The notes: generated by a model from the sequence alone, not told the origin. Positions 19,345-30,546 are shown, numbered from the stretch's first letter. The stretch: DNA of 64,000 nucleotides from a virus (IMGVR_UViG_3300033183_000491:126001-190000); one strand, 5' to 3'. Numbers and translations: made by a program.

Positions 19345-22017
19345 TTATTTATAGTAAAGTTTTAAATTAGATATTTTAGTATTTTCATCTAGTAAATATG
19401 TTTTATTTGAAATGGTCTCTTCTAAACTATAATCTTTTTTAATATAATTGTTTATTAAAATTATATTCGAATTCTTATTATCTTCAATGACAGTAACACA
19501 AAATCTTTCTAATATGTTTTTAAAATATAATCTTTTATTATCACCCCAAATATTATTAAGTCTATCAACAACCCTATCAGACAATGTATGATTCTTGTTA
19601 GTGTGAGGACTATAAATCAAAAGATTATCGTTTTTAATTTTAAAACGTAAGTTATTAAACGAAAAAATACATTCTGGGTCTAAATAAACTGAGTCATTAA
19701 TAACTCTTTCAGAAATCTTTAGATTCGGCTTATTTATTGAATTATGATCAAAAGCTAACGTAACTAAATAAGAAATATTAAATCTCAAATTATCATAATT
19801 TTTATTTTCTAAGTCTTTTAATAGGCCTTTAATATCGAATTTAGCTATTAATTGATCTCTTTTTTTCTTGAAGATTACTATTGTATTGTTTTCTATTTTA
19901 AAATTGTTGAAAAATTCAAAATTTCTTTTGTCGCTAAAATTTTCTTTTGATATATTATTTAATTCCTTATTTGAATTAGAAATTGATAATCTAACACCTT
20001 CGTTTTCAAAGTTATCCTCTATAGGATTTTGTAAATTTTCATTCTCGTTATTTAAGTCTTCATTGAGAATAAAAGATTTTTCAAGCCTTTTAGAACTTAA
20101 TTTAAAAATTTCTTGAAATATTAATGTCTCGGATTTATTATAAGATTTAGAAAACAGGTATTTATTAATAATATTATTAACTTTTCTATATTTTCTCGGG
20201 AAAGATTCATTCAAGAAAACAGCAACACTTTCCTTATCTTCGTCTAACTCTGAATCATTTAATATTTTTTGAAGCATCCCATCAGGAAAAGTAATAGTGT
20301 CTATTTTAAGAACAGCATTCTTGTTATTTCCACTAAAATTAGTGAATTCATACTTAATATCTCCATTAATATCGACTAAATCAGACATTTTTCTATAATG
20401 TATTTCTTCGTAAAACTCATTTTGTGAAGTATTATAATTTACTGAATATTTTATTATTGAATTGCTCATTACATCTTCTAAAAGATAATCATTACTATCT
20501 GTATTATACCCTAAATCTTTTAAATGATTGTTTTTGCTTAATAATTTGCTTTTATTTAATGACATTTTGGGCATGTCAAGTGATAAATTTACTTGACTAA
20601 CTAAATCGTTACTAACAAAGTCAGTATTTCTATTTGTTCTATCTGATAGTAGAAAATTAGAACTAAAAGAGTCATATTTAAATGTTTTACCAAAATTTAA
20701 ATTTGGTCTTATTGAGTTAAAATCATTACGTTGAAAATCGTCTATAGACAAATTATTTTCTATTAAAGGATAAACTTGAATTCCTTTAAATTTAATGATT
20801 ATACCATTTTGATTTAGGTCTTGTTTTTTAACATAAAATATATTACTGTTTTCATTTGGAAAGAAAACATTAAAACTAAATTCTTTATTTGAGTTTGAAA
20901 GAATAACAGAAGATTCATTAAACGATAAAGTCGTATAAACTTTATCAATTTGAGTTCCACTTAACGACAAAACAAATTTTGACTCATCCAATTCAGTTAA
21001 TAAAAAACTTTTGTCTAATACGTTAAACTTTAATCTAATACTATCTAATTGGTTAATTACTTCAATTATATTTCTAAAATAGTACTTAAGAAAATTGTAT
21101 TTGAATTTTTTAAAATAAGACTTATATAAAGATAAAATTTTACTTTTAGAAATAGTTTTTTCTTTAAGGATTAAATCATTCTTGTAAGAAAATTGCAAAG
21201 AAAGAGTTTTATTATCTTCATCTACATCTAGTAGATTTTCATATAGTGAATATATTAAATCTGATCTAAATTCTTCTAATAATCTAGTAGAAAAACCAGA
21301 TATGTCAGGATATGTAAATGTTTTATTTGTTCCGTTTATTGTTATAGACAAAGATAGTCTACTTAAATTAAAATCATTTATATCTTCTAAAATAGGATTA
21401 TAAACAACACGTGGTCCATTTTCATTATTATTAGAATAATCTTCAAAGTTAATATCTAGTGAATTAGTTAAAAAATTAATGACTTCATCGTTAAAATCTT
21501 CTGACAAATAGTCTTTAAATCTTATATTTTTATTTTGTTTAAAGAGATAATTTTCAATAACATTTTTTTTATTATCTAAAAAAAAGACTTTAAAGCTATG
21601 AGCAGCACTTTCTAAAAGATCATTTAGAATATTGTCATTAGGATTTTCGCTTTCTAAATAAGCGTTATATATGTTCTCTGGAACAACTTGATAAATATCT
21701 GATAATTTTTTTGAAAAAGTATATTCTTCATATGTTCTATCGCTATTTATATTCAAGATGATTGAATCATTTTCGTATTTATATAATCTTAATTTTCTTT
21801 TGTCATTCCTAGATACAAGATTCCTATATGAAGAAATAAATCCTTCGCTTGCATCTTTAGAATATTCTAAATCTTTTGTTTTAATAACACAGATTTTAAT
21901 ATACCTTATATTCTTTGTCCTTAAAGAGTTATTATTTAAAACAAAAGTAAAATATAAATTGTTTCCATCTGAATTTATATTTTCTACGCTAAATGATTTT
22001 ATTACTGTATTACTCAT
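19345..22017 (-). CDS. large virion structural protein, function unknown
   Basis: 890 residues starting MSNTVIKSFSVENINSDGNN. The N-terminal 130 residues look like a beta-sandwich (NLYFTFVLNNNSLRTKNIRY), and the rest alternates Lys/Asn/Ser-rich strands and helices. No family is recognised and there are no membrane segments. Its ATG overlaps the stop of the gene before it (TAATG at 22015-22019), which points to coupled, roughly equal synthesis with that 333-residue protein. Structural role is inferred from position and composition. Confidence 0.83.
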   Translation of the reverse strand: MSNTVIKSFSVENINSDGNNLYFTFVLNNNSLRTKNIRYIKICVIKTKDLEYSKDASEGFISSYRNLVSRNDKRKLRLYKYENDSIILNINSDRTYEEYTFSKKLSDIYQVVPENIYNAYLESENPNDNILNDLLESAAHSFKVFFLDNKKNVIENYLFKQNKNIRFKDYLSEDFNDEVINFLTNSLDINFEDYSNNNENGPRVVYNPILEDINDFNLSRLSLSITINGTNKTFTYPDISGFSTRLLEEFRSDLIYSLYENLLDVDEDNKTLSLQFSYKNDLILKEKTISKSKILSLYKSYFKKFKYNFLKYYFRNIIEVINQLDSIRLKFNVLDKSFLLTELDESKFVLSLSGTQIDKVYTTLSFNESSVILSNSNKEFSFNVFFPNENSNIFYVKKQDLNQNGIIIKFKGIQVYPLIENNLSIDDFQRNDFNSIRPNLNFGKTFKYDSFSSNFLLSDRTNRNTDFVSNDLVSQVNLSLDMPKMSLNKSKLLSKNNHLKDLGYNTDSNDYLLEDVMSNSIIKYSVNYNTSQNEFYEEIHYRKMSDLVDINGDIKYEFTNFSGNNKNAVLKIDTITFPDGMLQKILNDSELDEDKESVAVFLNESFPRKYRKVNNIINKYLFSKSYNKSETLIFQEIFKLSSKRLEKSFILNEDLNNENENLQNPIEDNFENEGVRLSISNSNKELNNISKENFSDKRNFEFFNNFKIENNTIVIFKKKRDQLIAKFDIKGLLKDLENKNYDNLRFNISYLVTLAFDHNSINKPNLKISERVINDSVYLDPECIFSFNNLRFKIKNDNLLIYSPHTNKNHTLSDRVVDRLNNIWGDNKRLYFKNILERFCVTVIEDNKNSNIILINNYIKKDYSLEETISNKTYLLDENTKISNLKLYYK

Positions 22018-23018
22018 TATTCAATCACCAATGTAAACATATTGACAAAACTATAGTCATTATTAATTTTGTAAGTATATCTTTTGTTGTTTGAATTAAT
22101 TTCTTCTTTAATACTACTAGACAAATATACTTTTCCTACCAAATAAACATTTTTAAAATTATATTCTTTTTTATCATAAAACTCACCAATATTTATAAAT
22201 GATAATTTTTCTAATTTATTTGTATCACTTTCATTATTAACTAATCGATGTAATTCAAACAAAAATACGTCTTCGTCGATCATTTTGTCTTCGTTGAGAA
22301 TATATTCTAATTTAAATAATTCATCGCTTGATTTTATCATATTTAAAATATTTACAATATAGTCATTCTTATTAGTAAAATCAGGTAAATCCTGATTGAT
22401 ACTTAAACTTTTAAAAATATGATCAATATTACTTGAATTACTTTGATTGTTTTCAATTTTAAAAGAATTTCTAGGAGGTAAAACTTTATTTCTAGTTTTA
22501 TCTATAAATCTTTTATCATTTTTAATATAATCAATATTTGTCAAATTAACTGATGTATATTTGATTGTTGGATAAGAAAAAGAAGATTGGTTAAAATTAA
22601 ATTCTCCATTATTTTCATGTAAATAATCAAAGTTTATTTCTCTATTATCATAATCTGAAGATAGATTTTTATTGTCTATATACTTTAATTCTACCAATGA
22701 ATCAGATAATGTTCTGTTTGTTTGTTTATTTGTGAATAATAAGTTATCATCAATTTGGTCAAAACTTATAATAGAAGACAAACTGTATTCAGGATTTAAT
22801 ATATTATTAACATTTGTATCTACTTCGAAAGGAAGAAAATTATTTAGATTAGAAACCTTGAAGCTTTTTTCTGTATTCAAGTCTTCATTGTAAACAATAC
22901 TACTATCAGAAAAGGTGTAATATTTTAAATCAAATGTTCCTAAAGATAATTTATCCCGACCAAACTCAGTAAGCTTATAATCTATTAGTCTTTTATCTTT
23001 TTCTAGAAATCCCGACAT
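22017..23018 (-). CDS. virion structural protein with 'LTEFGRDKL' N-terminal module
   Basis: 333 residues. The first 45 residues (LIDYKLTEFGRDKLSLGTFD, then a YYTFSD strand and a VYNEDL end) follow the same pattern as the N-terminus of the 251-residue protein at 11413-12168 (IDAVLTEKGREYL, then FTLGDDEVDY). This suggests a shared attachment or assembly module used by two virion proteins. The remainder is Asn/Asp/Ser-rich without known domains. A GAAGGA site lies 9 bases before the ATG. It ends on a TAATG overlap with the 890-residue gene. Confidence 0.83.
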   Translation of the reverse strand: MSGFLEKDKRLIDYKLTEFGRDKLSLGTFDLKYYTFSDSSIVYNEDLNTEKSFKVSNLNNFLPFEVDTNVNNILNPEYSLSSIISFDQIDDNLLFTNKQTNRTLSDSLVELKYIDNKNLSSDYDNREINFDYLHENNGEFNFNQSSFSYPTIKYTSVNLTNIDYIKNDKRFIDKTRNKVLPPRNSFKIENNQSNSSNIDHIFKSLSINQDLPDFTNKNDYIVNILNMIKSSDELFKLEYILNEDKMIDEDVFLFELHRLVNNESDTNKLEKLSFINIGEFYDKKEYNFKNVYLVGKVYLSSSIKEEINSNNKRYTYKINNDYSFVNMFTLVIE

Positions 23019-23044
23019 TTATATAGTCCTTCTAACATAATACA

Positions 23045-26000
23045 TTAAATATCTAAAAATGTTAAGTTGTCTGTACTATAATATGAATTTTTATTTGTAT
23101 TAAAACTTAATAATTCTTCGCCTGATATTATACTAAAGTTTTCATATAATACATTTGGTCCAGATTTTTTCAAGCTTATGTCACAAGATTTAAATTTACC
23201 AGGAACAGTTATATCAAAATTAATTTTATATATTTCTGATGCACTCTCAGAATCATTATAAGAAGATTCAACATTAAAATCAGATATTGAATTTACTGAA
23301 AGAATAATTTGGTCAACGATGTCAAATATTCTTTTTTTAACATCATTGAATTTTGGTGGCAAAGTTGTATCAAAATTTAAATTTTCAAAATCATCAGTTA
23401 TACTTTCAGGAAAATTTAAATAATAGTAATAGTCATCATTCTCATATACTAGACCAGAAGGTAATCCATTTGTATATGCTAATTTGTCATCTGCTATCTG
23501 AAGTATGAACTTTACTTTTTTTGAATCATTGTCAGTAATATCAAATTTTAGCTGATGTATATCTGATGAATAATTTCCACTTATATCTTCCCAAGAAAAA
23601 ACATCTTTTTCTAAGAAAATCTTTTCTAATAAGAAATTCTTTCCAGTAAAACTTTGTATATTAGTAAAATCTAAAGATATACTTCCCGAAACTTTACATG
23701 GATCTTTTTGAAGATAGTATCCCTTCATGAATCTTTTATTAACATTCTTATACTTAGAATCTATGAAGTCATAAATTGTATTATATAACAACTTGTCAGA
23801 TATCATCCCATATTTAGTCTTGTTGAAATAATGTTTAAGAATATAAATAGAATTAAGATTTTCTGCTATTTTATAATAATCGCTTTTAATATCTAACCCA
23901 TTTCTAAAGATTGACTGTAAATTGTAATCTTCATTACTGTAAGATCCATCATTTACATTAGGAAGACTAAATCTATCACCAAGTTTAATTTTATTTTTTG
24001 ATGAATTTATCTTTTTTGTAATAGTAAATCCACTTCTTCCAAAAGAATTCCTGTCATAATAGTTTTGTTCAATTATTGGACTATTACTTCCGAATTTATC
24101 TACAACTTCTAAATTAGAAAATCCTATTCTCTTAGATCTTTTATATTTTTTTATAGATTTATTAGTAATTTTCTTTTTGGAATCATTTTCTAAGTAATGT
24201 CCAATCAAATGAACTTTAAATGGATAATTTTCTGAATTTGATATTTTAACTAAGTCTTCGCCAAATCTTACATTATTTGGTAAATCTTCGTCTTCATGGG
24301 TTTTAAAAGAAGGTGTCAAAGAGACACCAAAAACTAATCTATCTTCAGGAAGAAGAATATAGTTACTTTCTTCATAAGAATTTTCATTAATATTAATTTG
24401 AACACCATTTACATCATTAATTGTCTCTTTTGTTCCAGAATTATCTAAATTTTCTCCTGGTAGAGATCTTTTAGAATCAATATCAATATTAGTACGATTA
24501 CCTTCAGGTTTTTCAGGGTAAATATTAAATTTAGTAAACTTAGATAAATTTTTGTTCTTATAAAAGTGTTTAACAGGAGAAATAACCATTATTTTTTCAT
24601 CTGTATAAATACATTCTGAATTATTGTTTTCGTCTTGAAGAGGTGTCTGAGATTTGTTAATTACTAAATCAACTGTTTCTGTAATTTTGTCTAAATTAAT
24701 AATATGATTATCTGGATTATTCTTCCCAGCAGAATAATTTGCTATTGTAATTGAAGATATTAAGTCTCTTTGTTGAAGACTGTTTGTTTTGTTATCGATT
24801 CCGTCAATCTCGTTTAGATGGATATACTGGCTTTCATGAATACTGTCACCAAGAACTTGTCCATGATAAGACATGTCACTAATTTCAGATTCATTAAAAG
24901 TTCTATTTTCTTCTTTATTGTTTGTAGTAAAAATTGAATCATTACTGTAATCAATTGGACTTATCGTTAATGTATTTTCATCTTGATCATAATACCTTGT
25001 AGTTAAAGAATCCTTTAAAACAGAAGTATTTAGATTACCTTTTTGATTTATTAAAAAGAAATTAACAAAATTTATACTAGGAGTGATATCACTAATACCT
25101 GAAGTTAAAGACCAATTTGACATTGTTAACTCTAAGCATATCTTTTCTATTACAAAAGGTTTTGTAATATATTCTGATGCGTTTATTGTATGTCTATCTT
25201 TAGGACTAAACTTTGATTCATGTGGAAATCCAAAATTATTAATTGGGATAGATCCGTAAGATACTTTTTTAATATTATCTGATTCTTGTGGATTAGAAAC
25301 TATGTCTAAGACAATATTTCTGGGGGTTATCCCGCTAAAACAAATAGGAGATTTTTCTATAAAGGTTCCGATATCTGACTTATAATCTGATGAGATGTTT
25401 CCTAAATAATCATAAGGTCCAAAATTATTCTTTATATACTTTGGGTTGTAAAAATATGCTGTATTACCATTAAAAGAATAATAAGATGTTCCGTCTGGAA
25501 AAGAAATTTGTCTAGTATTTTCATTCTTACTAAAAGACAAATATAAATCAAAATTATTGCTTTTTCTTAAATTGTAATCCAAAGTAATTATATCATTATC
25601 CTCAAGAGAACTAAAGTCCCCTGAAGTAGTAATATTACTTTCATCAATATTTTCAAATCTTCCTTTTAATTGAAGATTTCCAGTTTCTTCATAACAGACA
25701 TAGCTTGAATCTAAATAGTTTTCTTTTAGTAAATGGTTATACACAAAAATTTCAGGACTTTGTGTTGAAATTTCTAAATCTTCGTCGTTAATTGAAATTT
25801 TGTTAGGAGAAGATAAAACTTTGTTTTGTTCTAAAAAATTTATATCATTTAAATATTTTTGTTCAATTCCGAATCTTAGAGATACTTCTTTTTCAATAAA
25901 ATTTATTGTTTTATTATCATCGTAAGGTTTTGAAGAATCATTACTAGTATCACCATGAATTATTTCGTTAGAAAAGAAGTCATGAGACAGATCTTGATTA

Positions 26001-26122
26001 ACTTTTAATTTTCTAGTATCATAAGTCATAACTCCAGATTTAAACATACTGTTAACTAAACCTGAACTTTGGTTGATTTTATTGTAACCAAAACTATTTG
26101 TTTTATGTCTTATTTTTGGCAT
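23045..26122 (-). CDS. large virion structural protein, function unknown
   Basis: 1025 residues starting MPKIRHKTNSFGYNKINQSS. It is beta-rich and full of Asn, Ser, Asp and Ile, with segments such as SFPDGTSYYSFNGNTAYFYN that look like receptor-facing or jelly-roll strands. There is a positively charged patch KSIKKYKRSKRIGF near residue 655. No family is recognised. It starts inside the TAATG overlap with the 307-residue gene at 26120-26124, so the two are coupled. Position within the block implies a tail/baseplate component. Confidence 0.83.
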   Translation of the reverse strand: MPKIRHKTNSFGYNKINQSSGLVNSMFKSGVMTYDTRKLKVNQDLSHDFFSNEIIHGDTSNDSSKPYDDNKTINFIEKEVSLRFGIEQKYLNDINFLEQNKVLSSPNKISINDEDLEISTQSPEIFVYNHLLKENYLDSSYVCYEETGNLQLKGRFENIDESNITTSGDFSSLEDNDIITLDYNLRKSNNFDLYLSFSKNENTRQISFPDGTSYYSFNGNTAYFYNPKYIKNNFGPYDYLGNISSDYKSDIGTFIEKSPICFSGITPRNIVLDIVSNPQESDNIKKVSYGSIPINNFGFPHESKFSPKDRHTINASEYITKPFVIEKICLELTMSNWSLTSGISDITPSINFVNFFLINQKGNLNTSVLKDSLTTRYYDQDENTLTISPIDYSNDSIFTTNNKEENRTFNESEISDMSYHGQVLGDSIHESQYIHLNEIDGIDNKTNSLQQRDLISSITIANYSAGKNNPDNHIINLDKITETVDLVINKSQTPLQDENNNSECIYTDEKIMVISPVKHFYKNKNLSKFTKFNIYPEKPEGNRTNIDIDSKRSLPGENLDNSGTKETINDVNGVQININENSYEESNYILLPEDRLVFGVSLTPSFKTHEDEDLPNNVRFGEDLVKISNSENYPFKVHLIGHYLENDSKKKITNKSIKKYKRSKRIGFSNLEVVDKFGSNSPIIEQNYYDRNSFGRSGFTITKKINSSKNKIKLGDRFSLPNVNDGSYSNEDYNLQSIFRNGLDIKSDYYKIAENLNSIYILKHYFNKTKYGMISDKLLYNTIYDFIDSKYKNVNKRFMKGYYLQKDPCKVSGSISLDFTNIQSFTGKNFLLEKIFLEKDVFSWEDISGNYSSDIHQLKFDITDNDSKKVKFILQIADDKLAYTNGLPSGLVYENDDYYYYLNFPESITDDFENLNFDTTLPPKFNDVKKRIFDIVDQIILSVNSISDFNVESSYNDSESASEIYKINFDITVPGKFKSCDISLKKSGPNVLYENFSIISGEELLSFNTNKNSYYSTDNLTFLDI

Positions 26123-27045
26123 TAATCTATACTTTCGCTAAATAAAAAAGAACTTGTCCCAGAAGACAAAGAGTAATCATAATTTTTTCCTCTTGGAGAA
26201 TATAAAATCGACTCTTCGACTGCTTTGTTTATATCTCTATTTTCCAATATAGTATTGTTTATAACTTCGTCTGTAAATACATATCTATTAAATTTATTCT
26301 CTAAAGATTTTTGATTTTCGTTATAAGATTTATCAATAAATGGACTGATATGTTTTTCTTCATATGCGAAATACCTAACTTCAGGTGATTTAATATTTTT
26401 CTTGACATATGTCACTGTGTTTATAATCACACCATTGATAGGATTAACATTTTGATTAATTTTACTAACAACAATCTCGTCTAATTCGTTAAAGATAAAA
26501 CTGGGATTTACGTTATCTTCATAATGATATACAGTAGGATCAAATTTTGAATAATGACTTTGGATATTTAAATTATTGCCAAAAGCATCAGAAGATTTCC
26601 CTAACATATCTCCTCTAAAACCTTTAAGTTTATCAATATGATCTTCTGACATTTGAATTTTTTTAATGTTACCAAAAACATCGACTCTATTCGTTCTAGT
26701 AAAAAAATTATCGTAATTAAAAGAAAAAGGATATACTGAATCTGGCAAATTATGATTATTTATAATAATTTCAGATGAAAAAGAGTTTCTATCTACAAAT
26801 GGAGATTCCTCATATGGATGGCTTTTAAATCCTATTTTTATACTTGAAAACTTGTTTTTAACCTTAACAAATTTTCTCGTAGGAGTATCTAAAAAAGGCT
26901 CTAAATTAAAACTTTCAGAATAAAGCTCGTTATATTTCTCTTCTGTTATATAAATTTCATTTGTATCTATAGTATTAGACTTTTTAAAATTAAATCTAAT
27001 TCTTTTACTATTTTGATAACTTTGGAATCTTGATAAGTTTCTCAT
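26122..27045 (-). CDS. virion structural protein, function unknown
   Basis: 307 residues, basic N-terminus (MRNLSRFQSYQNSKRIRFNF), then Asn/Phe/Ser-rich sequence without recognised domains. It is the smallest member of the 25-kb structural block. The SD AAGGA is in the gap after the 1163-residue gene, 10 bases from the ATG. It ends in a TAATG overlap with the 1025-residue gene and may be its assembly partner; that is inference from coupling. Confidence 0.8.
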   Translation of the reverse strand: MRNLSRFQSYQNSKRIRFNFKKSNTIDTNEIYITEEKYNELYSESFNLEPFLDTPTRKFVKVKNKFSSIKIGFKSHPYEESPFVDRNSFSSEIIINNHNLPDSVYPFSFNYDNFFTRTNRVDVFGNIKKIQMSEDHIDKLKGFRGDMLGKSSDAFGNNLNIQSHYSKFDPTVYHYEDNVNPSFIFNELDEIVVSKINQNVNPINGVIINTVTYVKKNIKSPEVRYFAYEEKHISPFIDKSYNENQKSLENKFNRYVFTDEVINNTILENRDINKAVEESILYSPRGKNYDYSLSSGTSSFLFSESID

Positions 27046-27054
27046 TCATCATCC

Positions 27055-30000
27055 TTAATTTGAGATTTTTTTCTTAATAACAGATTTTTCTTTTCTATCT
27101 AAGACATCGTCTGTTCTATATTTAATAATACTTCGATTATAATCTTGATATCTAAATTCTTCTGAAGATGAAAAAGGTAATCGACTATCACTATTTTTAT
27201 GAGTAAATTTATTTCTTTCAAGAATATGAGATTCATATACAAAATTAAACCCTAAATAATTTACTCTTGAAGGTATTGCTTCATATAACAAATCTTCTAA
27301 GACGTTATCAAAATATTTATATACTTGATATAACATATTAAAATTTATTTCTTCATCTGATTTTAATCTCTCGAAATATTTATCTCTTAAAGATCTAAAG
27401 TCAAAATAATCTTGTTCATATAAATAAGTTGATTTTGATAAAACATCTGTGAAATATTCGTTGATAGATAGTAATTTAGATATATCTTTATTTAAAAAAT
27501 TAACTGCGGAAAAATCTATGTAAAGTCTTTGATCATCATGATACAAATATTCAGGATGCAATTGTGTAGATTCACTTAAATTATAATTCTTATATTGATC
27601 TTTAAAATAATTTTCATCAAAAGAATTAATGTAAACCTTGTTTGAATTAGATAAAGTATCTATTTCATTGTTCTGTTCTAAAAGAATAAATTTGTCCTTT
27701 GATAACACTCTATCAGAGTTGATACTATTACCAGTATACAAATTATCTCCGATATAAATAAATGGAGATCCATCACTTGATGTAAACAAATTGTCTGTGG
27801 AAAAATTATTTAAATATATAAAATTATTATTAATATTTAACAATTCGTCAAATTTTTCTGTCATGTCAACGTTTAATATTAGTCCTTCTGACGGATTATA
27901 AATATTACCAGAATCTTTTGATGTAATATTACTTCCAATAAAATCAATGTCTTTTGATTTAATTCTTATAATTTCATCTTCAATGTATTTTGAATATATT
28001 CTTTGTTTTGTTATTCTTCCTTCAAAATTACCTTCAATATTATCTGAATCGTAATTATAGTCTCCAATATTAAAACTCATAATCTCACGAGATAAATATG
28101 GATAATTGTCTAATTCAATACTTAATCCAAATGACTTAACATATGATAAACTTCCTGAGGGAGTTATTAATAAATGGTATTCGTATTTATTTCTTGATAT
28201 ATTGAATCTTTTTCTTAGAACTAAATGGTATAAGACTCCATTTAATAAATTTATATTATTTAATGATTCTTCATGCGTTGAAGTTCCATCTGACAATGAT
28301 AACGTTAAAGTACCATTATCGATAAAATTGTTTAGTCTCTCAAATTTAACGTTAATAAAATTAGATTTTATATTATTGTTTTCTAAATCTACTTTTAATA
28401 ATGTTTGGATATTATTGTATTTTTTTATTTTGTTCTTGTCAAATTGTATATAAGATTCATATGTCCAATCAATTCCAACATTGTTTATTTTACGTTGGAT
28501 ATTGTCTGATGATAAAAATATCCGATTATTATAAAAACGATCTTCTTGACTTGTTAAAGTCTTATCTTCAAATATTTTTTCATGTTTATTAAAATCAACA
28601 AACTTTAAGTCTTTTGTCCTGGAAACGAATTGATTTGTTATATTAAATCTATTCTGTCCTGTAATTTCTTTGATAGAAATAAATTTATCTGCTTCTAGTC
28701 CGAAAGAATTAAAAACTGATCTAATACTCCTAGAAGTCCCTTTAGACATTAAATAATCTTTGGAATTTAAAATAAATCTTTTCCATAGAATATTTTGAAT
28801 CTGTCTAATACTAGTGTCTGATAATATTTCTTCGTGAGTTAAATTTTTATTGTTTAACTTTTCTTCAATAGGAAAGTGGTACATCTCTCTAAATTTAAAT
28901 CCCATTTGATTTAAAGTTAAAGGTAATATAATACCATCAATTTTTTTATTCGTATTAACAGAATCATAGCTAAAATCTAACATTTCAGTAAAGCTGTCAA
29001 TATACATCTTAATTTGATCAAAAAATCTTGCCCATATTGATATTAACTTAATAATTTCTTGATTTATAGATTTTTCTGTTCCGAAAACATTTTCTGATTT
29101 TTTAGTTTTAGTACTAACATATATTTCTTCTATATTATCATAATCTGAGCCTTCAAGAAATATATTTTTAGGAAAAAGTTTCCAGAAAGAATTTGGATTT
29201 TCTAAATCATATTCGCTAGCAAGATTTAGCAAATTATTTTTTTGTGTTTGAGACATCGAAGAAAATAAAACAGGATTTAGATTAATATTTTCATATTTTA
29301 AAGGAGTGTCATTGTTGTTATAGTTTCTAGTAAAAGAAGTAAAATCTTCTAAAGTAAAAATTCTATTGTTTTCAACGTCTAAAACTTCATGAATTAACCC
29401 GTGAAGTTTATTACCTGAATAATCAATTATCAGATTATTATTTGGATAATTTCCACCGGGTTCATTAAATTTATAATATAATACTAAATCAGAAGTTGAA
29501 TAAGAGTTTTCATCTTTAAATTTTAAAATATCATTATATTCTCTTTTATCACCTATAAAAATTTTTAAATCATCTAAAAATCCATAAAATCCTGTCTCGA
29601 AATTTTTTTGTTCATTATTAACGGTTACAGAAATATCTTTAGAAGATCCAATATACAAGCCAGATGTCTTAAAATTTTCATTATTAAAATCAAGACTAAA
29701 ATTTCTTATATCACCATTAATATCTTCATTATTAATATAAGAAATCTTTCTCCCATTCAGATAAAAATTATATACTTTTTCTATATCATTATCTACTAAT
29801 AGATTATTAGTTATTTCAAAAAATACATGTTGAAATGTATCTTCTTCGATTTCGTATGACATTTTAAAAAAACTATTATTTTCTTCAAAATAAAAATGTA
29901 ATTTACATGGATTCCTTGTTAATGTAATAAAAAATCCATATGAATCACTGTGTTTTTGAAGAATACATTCTTCATTAGAGATGGTTAAACTGCTAGAATC

Positions 30001-30546
30001 TTTAGGTTTAATCCAAAAATCAAAAGAAATAGATTTACCATTAGGATTAAAATTATCTAATATTTTATTTCCTGTATAATCTTTAAGGATACTTCCACGT
30101 GCATCTTTTATTACAACAGCTGTGTTTCCATTAAATTCTAAATAATTTAAAGATTTTTCTACTTTGTTGTCAAGAATATATTTTGTAAATCCATCTAGTT
30201 TTTTTAGATATTGATCAATTTTATATTTTGAACTATCATATGGAAATTCGTTTATAGATTTATCAAATGCATAGTTGACTTTTTCTACAGCTGAGTCAAA
30301 AAAGACATGATTAGAAAAGTCTTCATAATCAATACTTTCAATCTGTTGAGTACTTATAAAACCATCGTATCCATCAATTCTTTCAAAAAAGTCTGTTTCA
30401 TTACTTAAATACAAATCTAAGAATGATTTAAAGTCTGAGTTTTCAAGAGACTTTTTAGAAGTCACATACTTGTTGTGAGATTTTCTTTTGTTTGTATTTT
30501 GTATAGTATTAGCAAAATCTTTTTTAAGAGAAACTATGTTTGACAT
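27055..30546 (-). CDS. large virion structural protein with two LamG-like domains
   Basis: 1163 residues. A LamG/concanavalin-like domain spans about 135-390: ISFDFWIKPKD at 173-183, then FFITLTRNPCKLHFYF, a VYNFYLNGRKISY strand, and YGFLDDLKIF followed by LVLYYKFNEPGGNYPNN. A second, similar segment lies at about 690-860 (LTLSLSDGTS, YHLVLRKRFNISRNKYEYHL). Between them, near 585-630, is the sequence ILWKRFILNSKDYLMSKGTS followed by RSIRSVFNSFGLEAD, a motif found in large tail proteins of T4-like phages of marine bacteria. The domain set suggests an external baseplate or fibre-attachment protein that binds sugars. It starts in a TAATG overlap with the 614-residue gene at 30546. Confidence 0.87.
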   Translation of the reverse strand: MSNIVSLKKDFANTIQNTNKRKSHNKYVTSKKSLENSDFKSFLDLYLSNETDFFERIDGYDGFISTQQIESIDYEDFSNHVFFDSAVEKVNYAFDKSINEFPYDSSKYKIDQYLKKLDGFTKYILDNKVEKSLNYLEFNGNTAVVIKDARGSILKDYTGNKILDNFNPNGKSISFDFWIKPKDSSSLTISNEECILQKHSDSYGFFITLTRNPCKLHFYFEENNSFFKMSYEIEEDTFQHVFFEITNNLLVDNDIEKVYNFYLNGRKISYINNEDINGDIRNFSLDFNNENFKTSGLYIGSSKDISVTVNNEQKNFETGFYGFLDDLKIFIGDKREYNDILKFKDENSYSTSDLVLYYKFNEPGGNYPNNNLIIDYSGNKLHGLIHEVLDVENNRIFTLEDFTSFTRNYNNNDTPLKYENINLNPVLFSSMSQTQKNNLLNLASEYDLENPNSFWKLFPKNIFLEGSDYDNIEEIYVSTKTKKSENVFGTEKSINQEIIKLISIWARFFDQIKMYIDSFTEMLDFSYDSVNTNKKIDGIILPLTLNQMGFKFREMYHFPIEEKLNNKNLTHEEILSDTSIRQIQNILWKRFILNSKDYLMSKGTSRSIRSVFNSFGLEADKFISIKEITGQNRFNITNQFVSRTKDLKFVDFNKHEKIFEDKTLTSQEDRFYNNRIFLSSDNIQRKINNVGIDWTYESYIQFDKNKIKKYNNIQTLLKVDLENNNIKSNFINVKFERLNNFIDNGTLTLSLSDGTSTHEESLNNINLLNGVLYHLVLRKRFNISRNKYEYHLLITPSGSLSYVKSFGLSIELDNYPYLSREIMSFNIGDYNYDSDNIEGNFEGRITKQRIYSKYIEDEIIRIKSKDIDFIGSNITSKDSGNIYNPSEGLILNVDMTEKFDELLNINNNFIYLNNFSTDNLFTSSDGSPFIYIGDNLYTGNSINSDRVLSKDKFILLEQNNEIDTLSNSNKVYINSFDENYFKDQYKNYNLSESTQLHPEYLYHDDQRLYIDFSAVNFLNKDISKLLSINEYFTDVLSKSTYLYEQDYFDFRSLRDKYFERLKSDEEINFNMLYQVYKYFDNVLEDLLYEAIPSRVNYLGFNFVYESHILERNKFTHKNSDSRLPFSSSEEFRYQDYNRSIIKYRTDDVLDRKEKSVIKKKISN

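Noticed and set aside
19346-19353. TATAAATA on the minus strand before the 1826-residue gene
   Set aside because: It is inside the last codons of the 890-residue gene (Tyr-Lys-stop), and a start 6 bases downstream would remove or damage the AAAGG ribosome site; chance is likely in AT-rich coding DNA.
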